Shown here piece after piece: positions 47,723 to 56,774 of a DNA stretch of 64,000 nt (position 1 is its first letter; every line of letters starts with the position of its first letter). A program made the position numbers and the translations under genes. Origin of the DNA: Prevotella sp. Its GTDB lineage: Bacteria; Bacteroidota; Bacteroidia; Bacteroidales; Bacteroidaceae. The stretch spans positions 1 through 64,000 of the forward strand of contig JAEEQB010000023.1 of NCBI GenBank assembly GCA_016285075.1, in the 5' to 3' direction. A model generated the notes under the pieces. That model was not told the origin of the DNA. It ran no database searches and saw only the letters and a program-made list of their open reading frames with translations.

Positions 47723-49681
47723 TTATTCTTCAAACACATATCCGAAGCCTGTGCGGCTGACAATGTTCTGAGCGTAGGGACCCAGCTTCTTTCTCAGGCG
47801 GGTGATGTTGACATTCACGGTCCGGTCTGTCACGATGACATCAGACCATACGCTATCCATCAGATGCTGGCGTGACAGCACCTTCCCGCGGTTGGCCAGA
47901 AGTTGGTGAAGCAGTTCAAACTCTGTAGGGGTTAGGTTTGCGGGATTACCGTCAACAGTTGCCACCTTCTTGTCGAGGTTCAGGCACAGACCATTGTAGC
48001 TGAGCAGATGCTTACCCAGACGGGCTTCAACAATGTTCATGACATAGTCGCCTATTTTCTCGCAGTCAGCCACTATGTCGTTATAGAGCGTGCCGAGCAC
48101 ATGGGAATACTGATGAGAGTTGACACCCGTAACGGTCTCTCCCCTGAGCTGGTTGCGCAGTTCATTGATGTCTTTTTCAATGGAGAGGGAGTCAGCCAGC
48201 GAGAGGTCTTTGCGACGGCCGCTCACCACGACAATCATCTGAACCACAGCCTCGTTCACCAATCGAAGCATGTCATGCAGACTGGCGTATTGCTCGGCAG
48301 AGAACTCCTCTTTGTTCTCACGCAGATGGTTGACAGTACGTGCCATCTTGTAGCAGGCATCACCGATGGACTCCAGCTCGCCAATCTGTCGGAGCATCAC
48401 ACGTGTCTTCTCCTTCGTGTCGTCCGACAGGTGTTCGTTGCCTACCTGTTCCAGATAGTTCGCTATCTCAATCTCCATGTTGTCGGCAATGGTCTCATAG
48501 CGTTCAATGCGGGCAAACTGGCTTTCAAACTCTTTCTTGTCCCTCTCATCGATCAGCACGCACACCATTCCAAACATACGGTGCATACGTTCAGCAAAGT
48601 GCACCACTTCCTTCTGCGCCTGCAGCACAGCTATTTCCGGAGTCTGTATCACACCGCTGCTGATGAAGTGCAGCGTATTGGGATGCATGGCCTCCTCAGT
48701 GCTTTCAGGCAGAATCCGGCAAACTATCCGTTCCATCTGTGGAATCAGCCCTATGAGCAAGGCAGTGTTCAGCACATTGAAACAGGTGTGGAACATGGCA
48801 AGTACAACGGGGATCCGCTCTGCCTGCCCCGACATAGTAGGGTCATAGCCAATGAGGCTGCACACCATATTGACAAAGGGATAGAACACCACGAGCACCC
48901 AGATGACGCCAAACACGTTGAACAGCAGGTGAGCCAGTGCGGCACGTCGCGCCTCAGTGCCAGCACCAAGAGCCGCCAGGTTGGCCGTTGCCGTCGTGCC
49001 GATATTCTCGCCCATCACCAATGCAATACCCATATAGATAGGTAGCACCCCAGTGGAGCAGAGCAAAATGGTGATGGCCATCACTGCAGCCGACGACTGC
49101 ACCACACAGGTAATGACAGTTCCGGCTGCCAGGAAGGCCAGAATGGTGAGATAGCTGCCCGTGTCGAACGAGGCAAAGAAACTGACCACATCGGCATTAT
49201 GAGCCAGGTCCATATCGCGCCCCACGCTGCTCAGCATGACCAGCGACCAGAACAGGAATGCCATTCCAAACAGGAAATCTCCAGCTACCCGATGACGTTT
49301 CTTGTAGATGAGCACCATGCCGATGAGGAAGGCAGGAAACACCACAACGGTCAAGTCGAGGTTATAGCCCAGCGACATGATCCAAGCAGTAAGTGTTGTG
49401 CCGATGTTCGCCCCCATGATGACCGAGATGGCTTGTGCCAGCGTGAGCAGTCCAGCAGAGACGAACGAGACGGTCATGACCGTTGTTGCCGACGATGACT
49501 GTACGGCACAGGTCACCATCGTGCCTGTCAGCATGCCGCTCAGCCTGTTGCCGGTCATCCGTGCCAATATGTGTCGCAGACTTGGTCCTGCCATCTTCTG
49601 CAGGGCATCGCTCATCGTCTTCATGCCGTAGATGAGCAATGCCAGCGAGCCGAGCAGTCTTAGGAATAATTCAATTGTCAT
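47723..49681 (-). CDS. Na/Pi cotransporter + PhoU-like domain fused to OmpR/PhoB-type winged-helix DNA-binding domain
   Basis: QSSSATTVMTVSFVSAG..GANIGTT and second QSSAAVMAITI..GENIGTTATANL; PhoU-like helices; C-term LTPTEFELLHQLLANRGKVLSRQHLMDSVWSDVIVTDRTVNVNITRLRKKLGPYAQNIVSRTGFGYVFEE. Confidence 0.9.
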   Translation of the reverse strand: MTIELFLRLLGSLALLIYGMKTMSDALQKMAGPSLRHILARMTGNRLSGMLTGTMVTCAVQSSSATTVMTVSFVSAGLLTLAQAISVIMGANIGTTLTAWIMSLGYNLDLTVVVFPAFLIGMVLIYKKRHRVAGDFLFGMAFLFWSLVMLSSVGRDMDLAHNADVVSFFASFDTGSYLTILAFLAAGTVITCVVQSSAAVMAITILLCSTGVLPIYMGIALVMGENIGTTATANLAALGAGTEARRAALAHLLFNVFGVIWVLVVFYPFVNMVCSLIGYDPTMSGQAERIPVVLAMFHTCFNVLNTALLIGLIPQMERIVCRILPESTEEAMHPNTLHFISSGVIQTPEIAVLQAQKEVVHFAERMHRMFGMVCVLIDERDKKEFESQFARIERYETIADNMEIEIANYLEQVGNEHLSDDTKEKTRVMLRQIGELESIGDACYKMARTVNHLRENKEEFSAEQYASLHDMLRLVNEAVVQMIVVVSGRRKDLSLADSLSIEKDINELRNQLRGETVTGVNSHQYSHVLGTLYNDIVADCEKIGDYVMNIVEARLGKHLLSYNGLCLNLDKKVATVDGNPANLTPTEFELLHQLLANRGKVLSRQHLMDSVWSDVIVTDRTVNVNITRLRKKLGPYAQNIVSRTGFGYVFEE

Positions 49682-49707
49682 ATCTATGTTTGCTTTCAAT
49701 TTCAGGT

Positions 49708-49716
49708 GCAAAGTTA
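49708..49716 (-). promoter_or_regulatory. Putative -7 box (TAACTTTGC, minus strand) of the transporter-wHTH gene
   Basis: GCAAAGTTA on + strand, 27 bp upstream of the start at 49681. Confidence 0.45.
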
Positions 49717-49746
49717 CAGAAAAATGAGCAAAACCAGTAGAAAAAG

Positions 49747-49768
49747 TCGGTTACAATTCGGTTACAAT
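49747..49768. promoter_or_regulatory. Perfect 11-bp tandem direct repeat, candidate OmpR-family operator
   Basis: TCGGTTACAAT TCGGTTACAAT read directly, about 66 bp upstream of the transporter-wHTH start. Confidence 0.6.
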
Positions 49769-49847
49769 TGATAATTGAACCTATTCTGAGCGTAATGCGA
49801 CAGAAAGGCTTTTCTTCATAGAGTGGGTTCTTTGGAGCCTTCAAACG

Positions 49848-50270
49848 TTGGGCTATGTCAATATGTTCAATCGGGGTGTAGGACATGTCCAGACTGTCTT
49901 GAAGAAGAATGGCAACCTACCCGCAGAGTTCAACGTTAATCTTATCACGGCATTCAAGGTTGAGGGGTATGTTGCCCCAAGCTATGCAACAGATAATGGC
50001 GGTAAAATTGGCGGTAATGTTGGCGGTAAAAATGGCGGTGATGTCCCCAGCTTGTCCCTAGCTTGTCCCCAGTTTGTCCCCAGTTTATCCCCAGCTTTGT
50101 CACAAGTCTTGTCACAAGACGAAGAAAAGGATGCAAGTATTGATGCAAAAGATGCAACCTCCAGTTCAAAGGTTGCAACCTTGGATGAAAAGGCTGCAAG
50201 TTTGGCGGACAGTAGACGAAATAGCGCAATTCGCAAACAGAGACAAGAACTATATAAGGAACCCCATTGA
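49848..50270 (+). pseudogene. C-terminal fragment of an AlbA_2/divergent-AAA_4 (RecG-like) ATP-binding protein
   Basis: MGYVNMFNRGVGHVQTVLKKNGNLPAEFNVNLITAFKV is a typical C-terminal AAA_4 segment; the N-terminal AlbA_2 half is missing. Confidence 0.6.
49998..50098 (+). repeat. Adjacent short tandem repeats: 12 bp x4 (GGCGGTAAAATT-like), then 11 bp x5 (TCCCCAGCTTG-like)
   Basis: Counted directly: 12-bp units 49998-50045, 11-bp units 50044-50098. Confidence 0.85.
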
Positions 50271-50474
50271 TAGTCAAAAGGACTTCAATAGTTACGTATA
50301 ATTGCTCATTTATGGATGCAAAAGTGAAGAAAAAGGCATAAAAGTGATTGAATTTTGCAAAAAAGATGATTTTTCTTCGTTATTTTGTAGGAATTTGGCT
50401 AATTTTGTACGCGTATATAATTATAATAAGGTACAACCTCGTCAAAATAGAAAGTATATTAAAGAATCGGCATT

Positions 50475-51200
50475 ATGTCATACTCAAAGATTAAGGAAAT
50501 TAAGACCCGTCTCTGGGACAAGTACGATGTGAGTATTATCGCCAACAAAGACGTAAATATCATCGTTGGTATCAATGGCAGTGGCAAAACCACCTTGCTG
50601 AATGAGATTTATAAGCTTGCACTGGGAAATCTTGAAGATAAAAATCAAGTTATATATGTGCCGTCTATCGATAATATAGCCATGCGTGACAAGCGCAAAA
50701 CATCCAATGCGCTGACGCAGGATTTAGAGTTCTATATGTTCGATATGAAAACAGGGCCATCTATGATGTACTATCGTATGTCAATGATAGATGCTTCCGC
50801 TGAGAAACAGGCTGAGATGAAAGCACGAATTGAGGATTTCCGCTCTGTCATCAATGGGCTGTTTCAAGAGACAGAAAAACATATTGAAATTGAAGGGAAC
50901 AAATTCAATATTGTTTCCAAGGGTCAGATACTACCTTTAGACGCCCTGTCTTCTGGCGAAAAACAGATTCTGCTGATTATGCTTCGTGTGTTTCTTCTGG
51001 AAGGAAAGGAGTCTTATGTATTACTTGATGAGCCCGAGAACTCCCTCGACATCAGTTGGCAGTATAAACTGATTGATACGCTTACCAAACTCAATCCCAA
51101 TGCCCAGTTCTTTATCACCACACATTCCCCAAGTATATTTGGTGCAGGATGGGGTGACAAGATTATATATATGGAAGATGTTACAACCCCAGTTAAGTAA
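50475..51200 (+). CDS. AAA/ABC-type ATPase (defence-associated type)
   Basis: GINGSGKTTLL, LSSGEKQILLIML, YVLLDEPENSLDISWQ, FITTHSP. Confidence 0.85.
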   Translation: MSYSKIKEIKTRLWDKYDVSIIANKDVNIIVGINGSGKTTLLNEIYKLALGNLEDKNQVIYVPSIDNIAMRDKRKTSNALTQDLEFYMFDMKTGPSMMYYRMSMIDASAEKQAEMKARIEDFRSVINGLFQETEKHIEIEGNKFNIVSKGQILPLDALSSGEKQILLIMLRVFLLEGKESYVLLDEPENSLDISWQYKLIDTLTKLNPNAQFFITTHSPSIFGAGWGDKIIYMEDVTTPVK

Positions 51201-51412
51201 TGGATATGAATAGAATCGAAGAACAAGCACGATACTATCAAAATCTTCCATTGCGTGACAGGAGTGTAAAGGCAGTTGTGCATCTGGAGGATGCTGAAGA
51301 TGAACTTTTTTGGAATCATCAACTCCAAAAAGCATCACCTGCTGCCTACCATTTTCTGGTACAGAAGGATATGCCGAAATTGATAATGTACAATCAGATC
51401 TCGTTAAAATAA
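51200..51412 (+). pseudogene. Truncated DUF4435/TOPRIM-like protein
   Basis: TAATG coupling to the ATPase; KAVVHLEDAEDELFWNHQLQKASPAAYHFL resembles a DUF4435 N-terminus; only 70 aa. Confidence 0.4.
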
Positions 51413-51428
51413 CCTCAGCATAATAAGA

Positions 51429-51626
51429 ATGGAAAATAGAATCAAAGTAGTTCTCGCGGATAAGAAGAGAACAAACAAGTGGCTATCCGAGCAGTTGGAG
51501 TGTGCACCGACTACCGTGAGTAAATGGTGTACCAATGCCAGCCAGCCACCTATGGAGACATTCGTCAAGATTGCAGAACTCCTCGATGTCGATATAAACG
51601 AATTGTTGAGGATAGAAAAGAAGTAA
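51429..51626 (+). CDS. XRE-family small HTH regulator
   Basis: NRIKVVLADKKRTNKWLSEQLECAPTTVSKWCTNASQPPMETFVKIAELLDVDINELL. Confidence 0.88.
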   Translation: MENRIKVVLADKKRTNKWLSEQLECAPTTVSKWCTNASQPPMETFVKIAELLDVDINELLRIEKK

Positions 51627-51754
51627 CTGTCTTAGAAGCTACGTTTTAACTTATAACAATCATCCCCGGCAGAGATACAGAACCATAGCAAAGGAGTAGC
51701 GTAGGCCGAGGATAGAGGTGGCTGAGAGCAGAACGAAATAAATGTTTAGTCCTT

Positions 51755-51887
51755 CAGCAAGTTACCAGCAAGTTACCGGCAAGTTAAACTTATTTATAAT
51801 TATTGCTGATTATCAGCATGTTAGCAAGACGTGGTTCTATTATTTTGTTCGTCTCAGCAAGTTACCAGCAAATTACCAGCAAATTAA
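51755..51887. repeat. Two triplets of 11-bp direct repeats (CAGCAAGTTAC-like), exactly 100 bp apart
   Basis: 51755-51787 and 51855-51887 read directly. Confidence 0.75.
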
Positions 51888-51888
51888 A

Positions 51889-52243
51889 CTAGGCCCATAT
51901 CGGTATATACCTCATGTAACGCTTTGCCGTTTCTGAATCCAATGCTGTAATCCTTCCCTGAGATACTGCCTCCTTTATCAATCGTGATATACTTCCAGCG
52001 GATGTTTCACCCACATTGAACCTATCTCTCAGCGACTTGTTTGTCAAGGCATCACCTTATATATATATTAGGCAGGCATGAAGATAGCATGACCAGAGTT
52101 TATCCATTTTCTCCAGATCCTTACGGTTTATCCTTGTGAGTCTGGCCCCAATGTTGATACTTGGTATCTTACCCCGGCGAACCATCAGATACAGCGTATC
52201 ACGTTCAACACCATAGATGGCTACAGCTTCCCTAATGGAGATT
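51889..52243 (-). pseudogene. Degraded minus-strand gene: excisionase-type HTH segment then an AlbA_2/AAA_4-type C-terminal winged helix, with an in-frame TAA
   Basis: Minus strand reads ISIREAVAIYGVERDTLYLMVRRGKIPSINIGARLTRINRKDLEKMDKLWSCYLHACLIYI*GDALTNKSLRDRFNVGETSAGSISRLIKEAVSQGRITALDSETAKRYMRYIPIWA*; absent from the ORF track. Confidence 0.65.
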
Positions 52244-52675
52244 TACACTTCCTTTTGATTTCTAATCCTAACTTTGGCATCTTTTTGTTACTTTTTTAGT
52301 TAATATGAGTATGCATCCTAAATGTTATACTTGCATTTTGTCAGTAAACCATCCTGTACCTCATCTACTTTTAAGTAGGAATAAGTATGGGGATAAGTCG
52401 TAATTAGTCGAACTTTGTCGACATTTTTGTCGTGCTACACACATGTAACAAAAAAGCCGTAAAAAAAGGGGGAATAAGCACATAGAAAACATGAGCCCAT
52501 AAAAAGCAAATGGCGTGTAACTCTTTGAGCTACACGCCATTTGATAGTGTTTTGTTATGTCTTTACTTATGCGTCTCATTTGACCTCCTCGAAGCTAACA
52601 TGTACTGATAATCAGTAAGTCTTGGTACAAATTTGGAACACCATAAGCATCTTGGATGTTGTCCCTCAATAACTA

Positions 52676-53929
52676 TTATAAATCCAGACTGTTCTCTTTG
52701 AGTAAGAAGTCGAAAAGACCGATTGTGAGTATTCCCTCCTCGTTTCGACGAGGCATAATGTGGTCTTTCACAATGATCACCTTCTTGAAAGAATCATTGA
52801 TGTTTGTAAATGGGCGAGATTCCTGTATCTCTTTCTCCCTGTCTGGGATGGACAAGGCTGACTGCACATAATATTTCTTACTTCCGAGGCTGGCAATAAA
52901 GTCCACTTCAAGTTGGATACGAACCCACTTGCCATTCTTGTCCTGCTTCTTAATCTCCACCATTCCAACGTCTACGCTATAGCCGCGTGTGATCAGTTCG
53001 TTGTAAATGATGTTCTCCATGATGTGCGTTTCCTCTTGTTGGCGCATATCTAAGATGGCATTTCTCAGACCTATATCAGAGAAATAGTATTTGGATAGCG
53101 TGTTGATGTATTTCTTACCTTTTATATCGTAACGTATAGCTCTGTTCAGCAGGAACGATTCGGACAGGAAGGTGAGGTAATTAGAAATGGTCTGACTGCC
53201 AATACTCACATTCTTAACGCTCTTGAAAGTATTCGATAATTTTGTAGGATTGCATGGAGCACCTATAGATGATGCCAAAATAAGCACCAACTCACGCAGT
53301 TCATTGTCATTCTTGATTTTATGCCTCTCAATAATGTCTGCGAGATATACAGTTTCAAACAAGTCCTTCAGATAGTTTATCTTTTTTTCTTCGGTCTCAA
53401 AAGATTGGATGAGCGGCAGACCACCATAGGTGTAATATTCACGCCATGCATCTAATTTGTCACCGCCTTTGGCAGAATAAAACTCTGCGAATGAGAGTGG
53501 ATTTATATGGATGGTCTCTCCTCGACCACGAAACTCCGTTGGAATATCTGATGACAGGAAGTGAGAGTTGCTGCCTGTTACGTAAGTGTCGGCATTATCA
53601 ATATGCCGGAAACTATTCAGTACATCAACAAATTCATCCATCAACTGAACTTCGTCTATAATGATGTAGTATAGCTCCTTGTCCTTGATTTTGTCATGAA
53701 CATAATGGAGCATCGTGTCTGGATTTCTCAGTTCTTTGTTCATGCGGTCTTCAAGGTCAATGCGGATGATGTGGTCATCAGCCACCCCATTATCTAATAA
53801 GTAGTGATAGAACAAGACGTTCAGCAGATACGACTTGCCACATCTACGAATTCCTGTTACCACTTTGATAAAGCCATTTTGACGGCTTTCAATTAATTGT
53901 TTTAGATATCGATCTCTGTTAATCTCCAT
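52676..53929 (-). CDS. ATP-binding protein, AAA_14 + DUF4143
   Basis: VVTGIRRCGKSYLLNVLF, YIIIDEVQLMDEFVDVLNSF, YVTGSNSHFLSSDIPTEFRGRGETIHINPLSFAEF. Confidence 0.93.
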   Translation of the reverse strand: MEINRDRYLKQLIESRQNGFIKVVTGIRRCGKSYLLNVLFYHYLLDNGVADDHIIRIDLEDRMNKELRNPDTMLHYVHDKIKDKELYYIIIDEVQLMDEFVDVLNSFRHIDNADTYVTGSNSHFLSSDIPTEFRGRGETIHINPLSFAEFYSAKGGDKLDAWREYYTYGGLPLIQSFETEEKKINYLKDLFETVYLADIIERHKIKNDNELRELVLILASSIGAPCNPTKLSNTFKSVKNVSIGSQTISNYLTFLSESFLLNRAIRYDIKGKKYINTLSKYYFSDIGLRNAILDMRQQEETHIMENIIYNELITRGYSVDVGMVEIKKQDKNGKWVRIQLEVDFIASLGSKKYYVQSALSIPDREKEIQESRPFTNINDSFKKVIIVKDHIMPRRNEEGILTIGLFDFLLKENSLDL

Positions 53930-54139
53930 ACCTATGTTAAATTTTTGCCAATCTTGGCAACTTTTTTCGGTGCAAAGGTAATGATTTAAATCCTATTGCA
54001 CAAGGTTTACATTAAAAATCTGCCAATTATGGCATTTTTTTAATAAGCCAACACGAATTTTGGCTTGCTATCACATATGTAAGATTAAGCTATAAGTCAA
54101 AAGAATTGAGTTACAGCTCAATTTTGCCATGCACCTAAT

Positions 54140-54392
54140 CCTTTATAACCCATATACCTTCTTTTTCGACCACCTTCACGAGAAAGAATACTCATCTTCT
54201 TTATTTAAGCCAAATCACCTTCTATTGTTCTATCTGTCATTTTAACCTTTTCCGACATCTTTTCCGACATTGCATTTGCAAAAAGTGCGAATTCTCAGCA
54301 ATAAAAATCCAATATAATCCTCTGACGTTCTGACATTTCTTTTACGACACCTTTTACGACATCTTTTACGACATCTTTTGGGGCATTTATCT
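54140..54392 (-). pseudogene. Degraded C-terminal tail plus HTH of an AlbA_2- or Fic-like protein
   Basis: Minus strand: NAPKDVVKDVVKGVVKEMSERQRIILDFYC*, then in another frame ANAMSEKMSEKVKMTDRTIEGDLA*IKKMSILSREGGRKRRYMG. Confidence 0.6.
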
Positions 54393-54680
54393 TTTTAAGA
54401 GTGTATTACTCATATTACTGGTATTACTTATATTGATAAAATCTGAGCTAAAAGTCTAAAAAATCATGAATTATAGCCCAGCATTTGCCACTCATCTACC
54501 ATAAGTGTATAAAGAGATAATTGAGAACCTTTGTGCTTGACCGAGTTCACGCCACATTTGTAAACGAATATGGTATCGAAACGGCACTCCCTTTCGGACG
54601 AAAGTCACTGCATTTACGTAAAAAGTGCTAAAAAGTAGAATGATTTCTACATAATGTTGGGATGTTTAACAAATTATGTT

Positions 54681-54689
54681 TATCTTTGC
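54681..54689 (+). promoter_or_regulatory. Putative -7 box (TATCTTTGC) of the defence operon
   Basis: TATCTTTGC about 30 bp upstream of the XRE start. Confidence 0.5.
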
Positions 54690-54717
54690 GCATGAAAAGC
54701 AGTTAATAACAATATAG

Positions 54718-54933
54718 ATGATGAAGAAAGATTGTCAAAACAGAATCAGAGTGGTGTTGGCTGACAAGCAAATCACTAATCGATGGCTTGCTGAGCAGAT
54801 GGGAGTGACCGACATGACTGTCTCTCGATGGAAGACGAACAAGATACAACCATCTATGGCGCAATTTGTGGAGATTGCCCGTTTGCTTCAGGTTGACATA
54901 AAGGATTTGCTGGAAGTGAAGTTTGACAGATGA
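54718..54933 (+). CDS. XRE-family small HTH regulator (C-protein-like), first gene of the defence operon
   Basis: NRIRVVLADKQITNRWLAEQMGVTDMTVSRWKTNKIQPSMAQFVEIARLLQVDIKDLL. Confidence 0.9.
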   Translation: MMKKDCQNRIRVVLADKQITNRWLAEQMGVTDMTVSRWKTNKIQPSMAQFVEIARLLQVDIKDLLEVKFDR

Positions 54934-55027
54934 TCATATTCTTGCCCCCAAAGGGTGCTTGAATTCTATATCAAATAAAATCGACTCGGTTACAACAGGT
55001 CAAGTAAAAAAAATAAACAAAGAATTA

Positions 55028-55927
55028 ATGGCAGACATAAATACAACAGATGACATACAATATGATAAGATTTACTATGGCAATTGTGAAGAGGTAATGA
55101 GGGGATTTCCCGACAAGAGCATAGATCTTATCGTGACTTCTCCTCCCTACGCTAATCAAAGGTCATATGGCGAAGAAGTTAATATTTCCACGCCTAGCAA
55201 CTATGTAGATTGGTTCAAACCTATGGCCAAGCAGATAAGAAGGGTTCTTAAAGACACGGGTAGCTTCGTTCTCAACATTAATGACAAGGTTGTTGATGGT
55301 GAACAATCTTTATATGTGTTCAAACTCGTCATCTATTTGTGTGAGGAATTGGGATTCAGGTTTGTTCGTGATTATATTTGGTATAACCCGGCAACAGCTC
55401 CTAATATTTATTCAACAGGCAAATATGGGCGTACAAAGAAGTCTCACGAATATTGCTTTTGGTTTAGTGTGGGAGAAGAGTGGACTTTCAACCTTGACCC
55501 AATAAGGAGACCTTACGGGCATGACATGCTGAAATATCTTGAAGGAAAAGGAAAGGGAAACCGCAGAACAAACACAAGACCAAGTACACACAATTTCAAT
55601 TGTGAAAAGGTTTGGAATGATAATGGTGGTTCTGATCCTGGAAGTGTTATAGAATTAGCAAATACAAACAGCAATGATACATTCTTCAAGCAGTGCAGGG
55701 AATTGGGGATAACTCATCCAGCACGTTTCCCCATAAAATTGGCCGAATTCTTTATCAAAGCTGGTTCTAACGAAGGTGATGTCGTATTAGACCCTTTTTC
55801 AGGATCGGGTACTACTTGTGTGGCCGCCGATGGGTTAGGGAGACACTGGATAGGGATTGATGCAAATAAAGACTATTGCCAATTATCTCGTTTAAGAATC
55901 GAGGCAGAGAGGAAAGACAGAGAATAA
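55028..55927 (+). CDS. DNA methyltransferase (N4-C/N6-A type)
   Basis: LIVTSPPYANQRSYG (motif IV) before DPFSGSGTTCVAA (motif I), beta-type order; start taken at 55028. Confidence 0.93.
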   Translation: MADINTTDDIQYDKIYYGNCEEVMRGFPDKSIDLIVTSPPYANQRSYGEEVNISTPSNYVDWFKPMAKQIRRVLKDTGSFVLNINDKVVDGEQSLYVFKLVIYLCEELGFRFVRDYIWYNPATAPNIYSTGKYGRTKKSHEYCFWFSVGEEWTFNLDPIRRPYGHDMLKYLEGKGKGNRRTNTRPSTHNFNCEKVWNDNGGSDPGSVIELANTNSNDTFFKQCRELGITHPARFPIKLAEFFIKAGSNEGDVVLDPFSGSGTTCVAADGLGRHWIGIDANKDYCQLSRLRIEAERKDRE

Positions 55928-55928
55928 T

Positions 55929-56774
55929 ATGAGAAAGAATCTTCCATATAGCTTACGACACATGGATGGTGCCAAAGGTCTGATGAGTCTCCCTGACAAG
56001 TCAGTGAAGCTTATCTACGGCTCACCCCCGTACCCCAATGCAACTCGCAACTATGGGACGTGGAACTCTTCAGAATACATCGAGAAAATATCACCATTCA
56101 TTAACGCTGCCAGGAAGAAGCTTCGCGATGATGGTTTTTTGGTTATTAACGTTAAAGCAAACAGGGAGAAGCCGTCAGACGGGACGAACTCTCGCAGGTC
56201 GCTTGTAATAGAGAAATTAGCGGTAATGCTCGAAGAGAAGTGGCATCTGTACTGTGTTGACATCGAAATCTGGATAAAGGACAATCCTGTTCCGACAGGA
56301 CTTCGAGTTGCTTGCCAGGATGCATATGAGCAGAACCTTTGGTTCGCCGTTAGCCCAAACTGGACTATAAACATTGATGACATCAGAAGGGAGTATGAGC
56401 AAACATCATTAAAACATTATGCCAATAACGAGTATCATCCAAGACAAAACGGTGTTGGTTATGTCAAGAAGAGCAAGAAAATAGACCCAAATCCGATGGG
56501 AGCATTGCCGCTGAATGTAATAAAAGGAGCGGTTTCGGCGAAAATAGGCAAACATCAAGCCGTCCAACCGAACTACCTCCCTAATAAGTATATTAAGGCT
56601 ACCACTCAGGAAGGAGATTTGGTTGTTGATCCTTGGATGGGTACTGGTACGACTGGTGTAGAATGTATGCGACTGGGACGCAGATTCATCGGCTTCGACA
56701 TTATGTCAGAATATGTTGCACAAGCAAGAGAGAATATAAAAAGAGCTTACAAAGAAAAAGATGAAAATGGTTAA
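55929..56774 (+). CDS. Second DNA methyltransferase (N4-C/N6-A type)
   Basis: LIYGSPPYPNATRNYG and DPWMGTGTTGVECMRLGRRFIGFD. Confidence 0.92.
   Translation: MRKNLPYSLRHMDGAKGLMSLPDKSVKLIYGSPPYPNATRNYGTWNSSEYIEKISPFINAARKKLRDDGFLVINVKANREKPSDGTNSRRSLVIEKLAVMLEEKWHLYCVDIEIWIKDNPVPTGLRVACQDAYEQNLWFAVSPNWTINIDDIRREYEQTSLKHYANNEYHPRQNGVGYVKKSKKIDPNPMGALPLNVIKGAVSAKIGKHQAVQPNYLPNKYIKATTQEGDLVVDPWMGTGTTGVECMRLGRRFIGFDIMSEYVAQARENIKRAYKEKDENG

Noticed and set aside
48008-49045. 345-aa plus-strand ORF
   Set aside because: Antisense to the well-supported transporter-PhoU-wHTH gene; no recognisable protein features.
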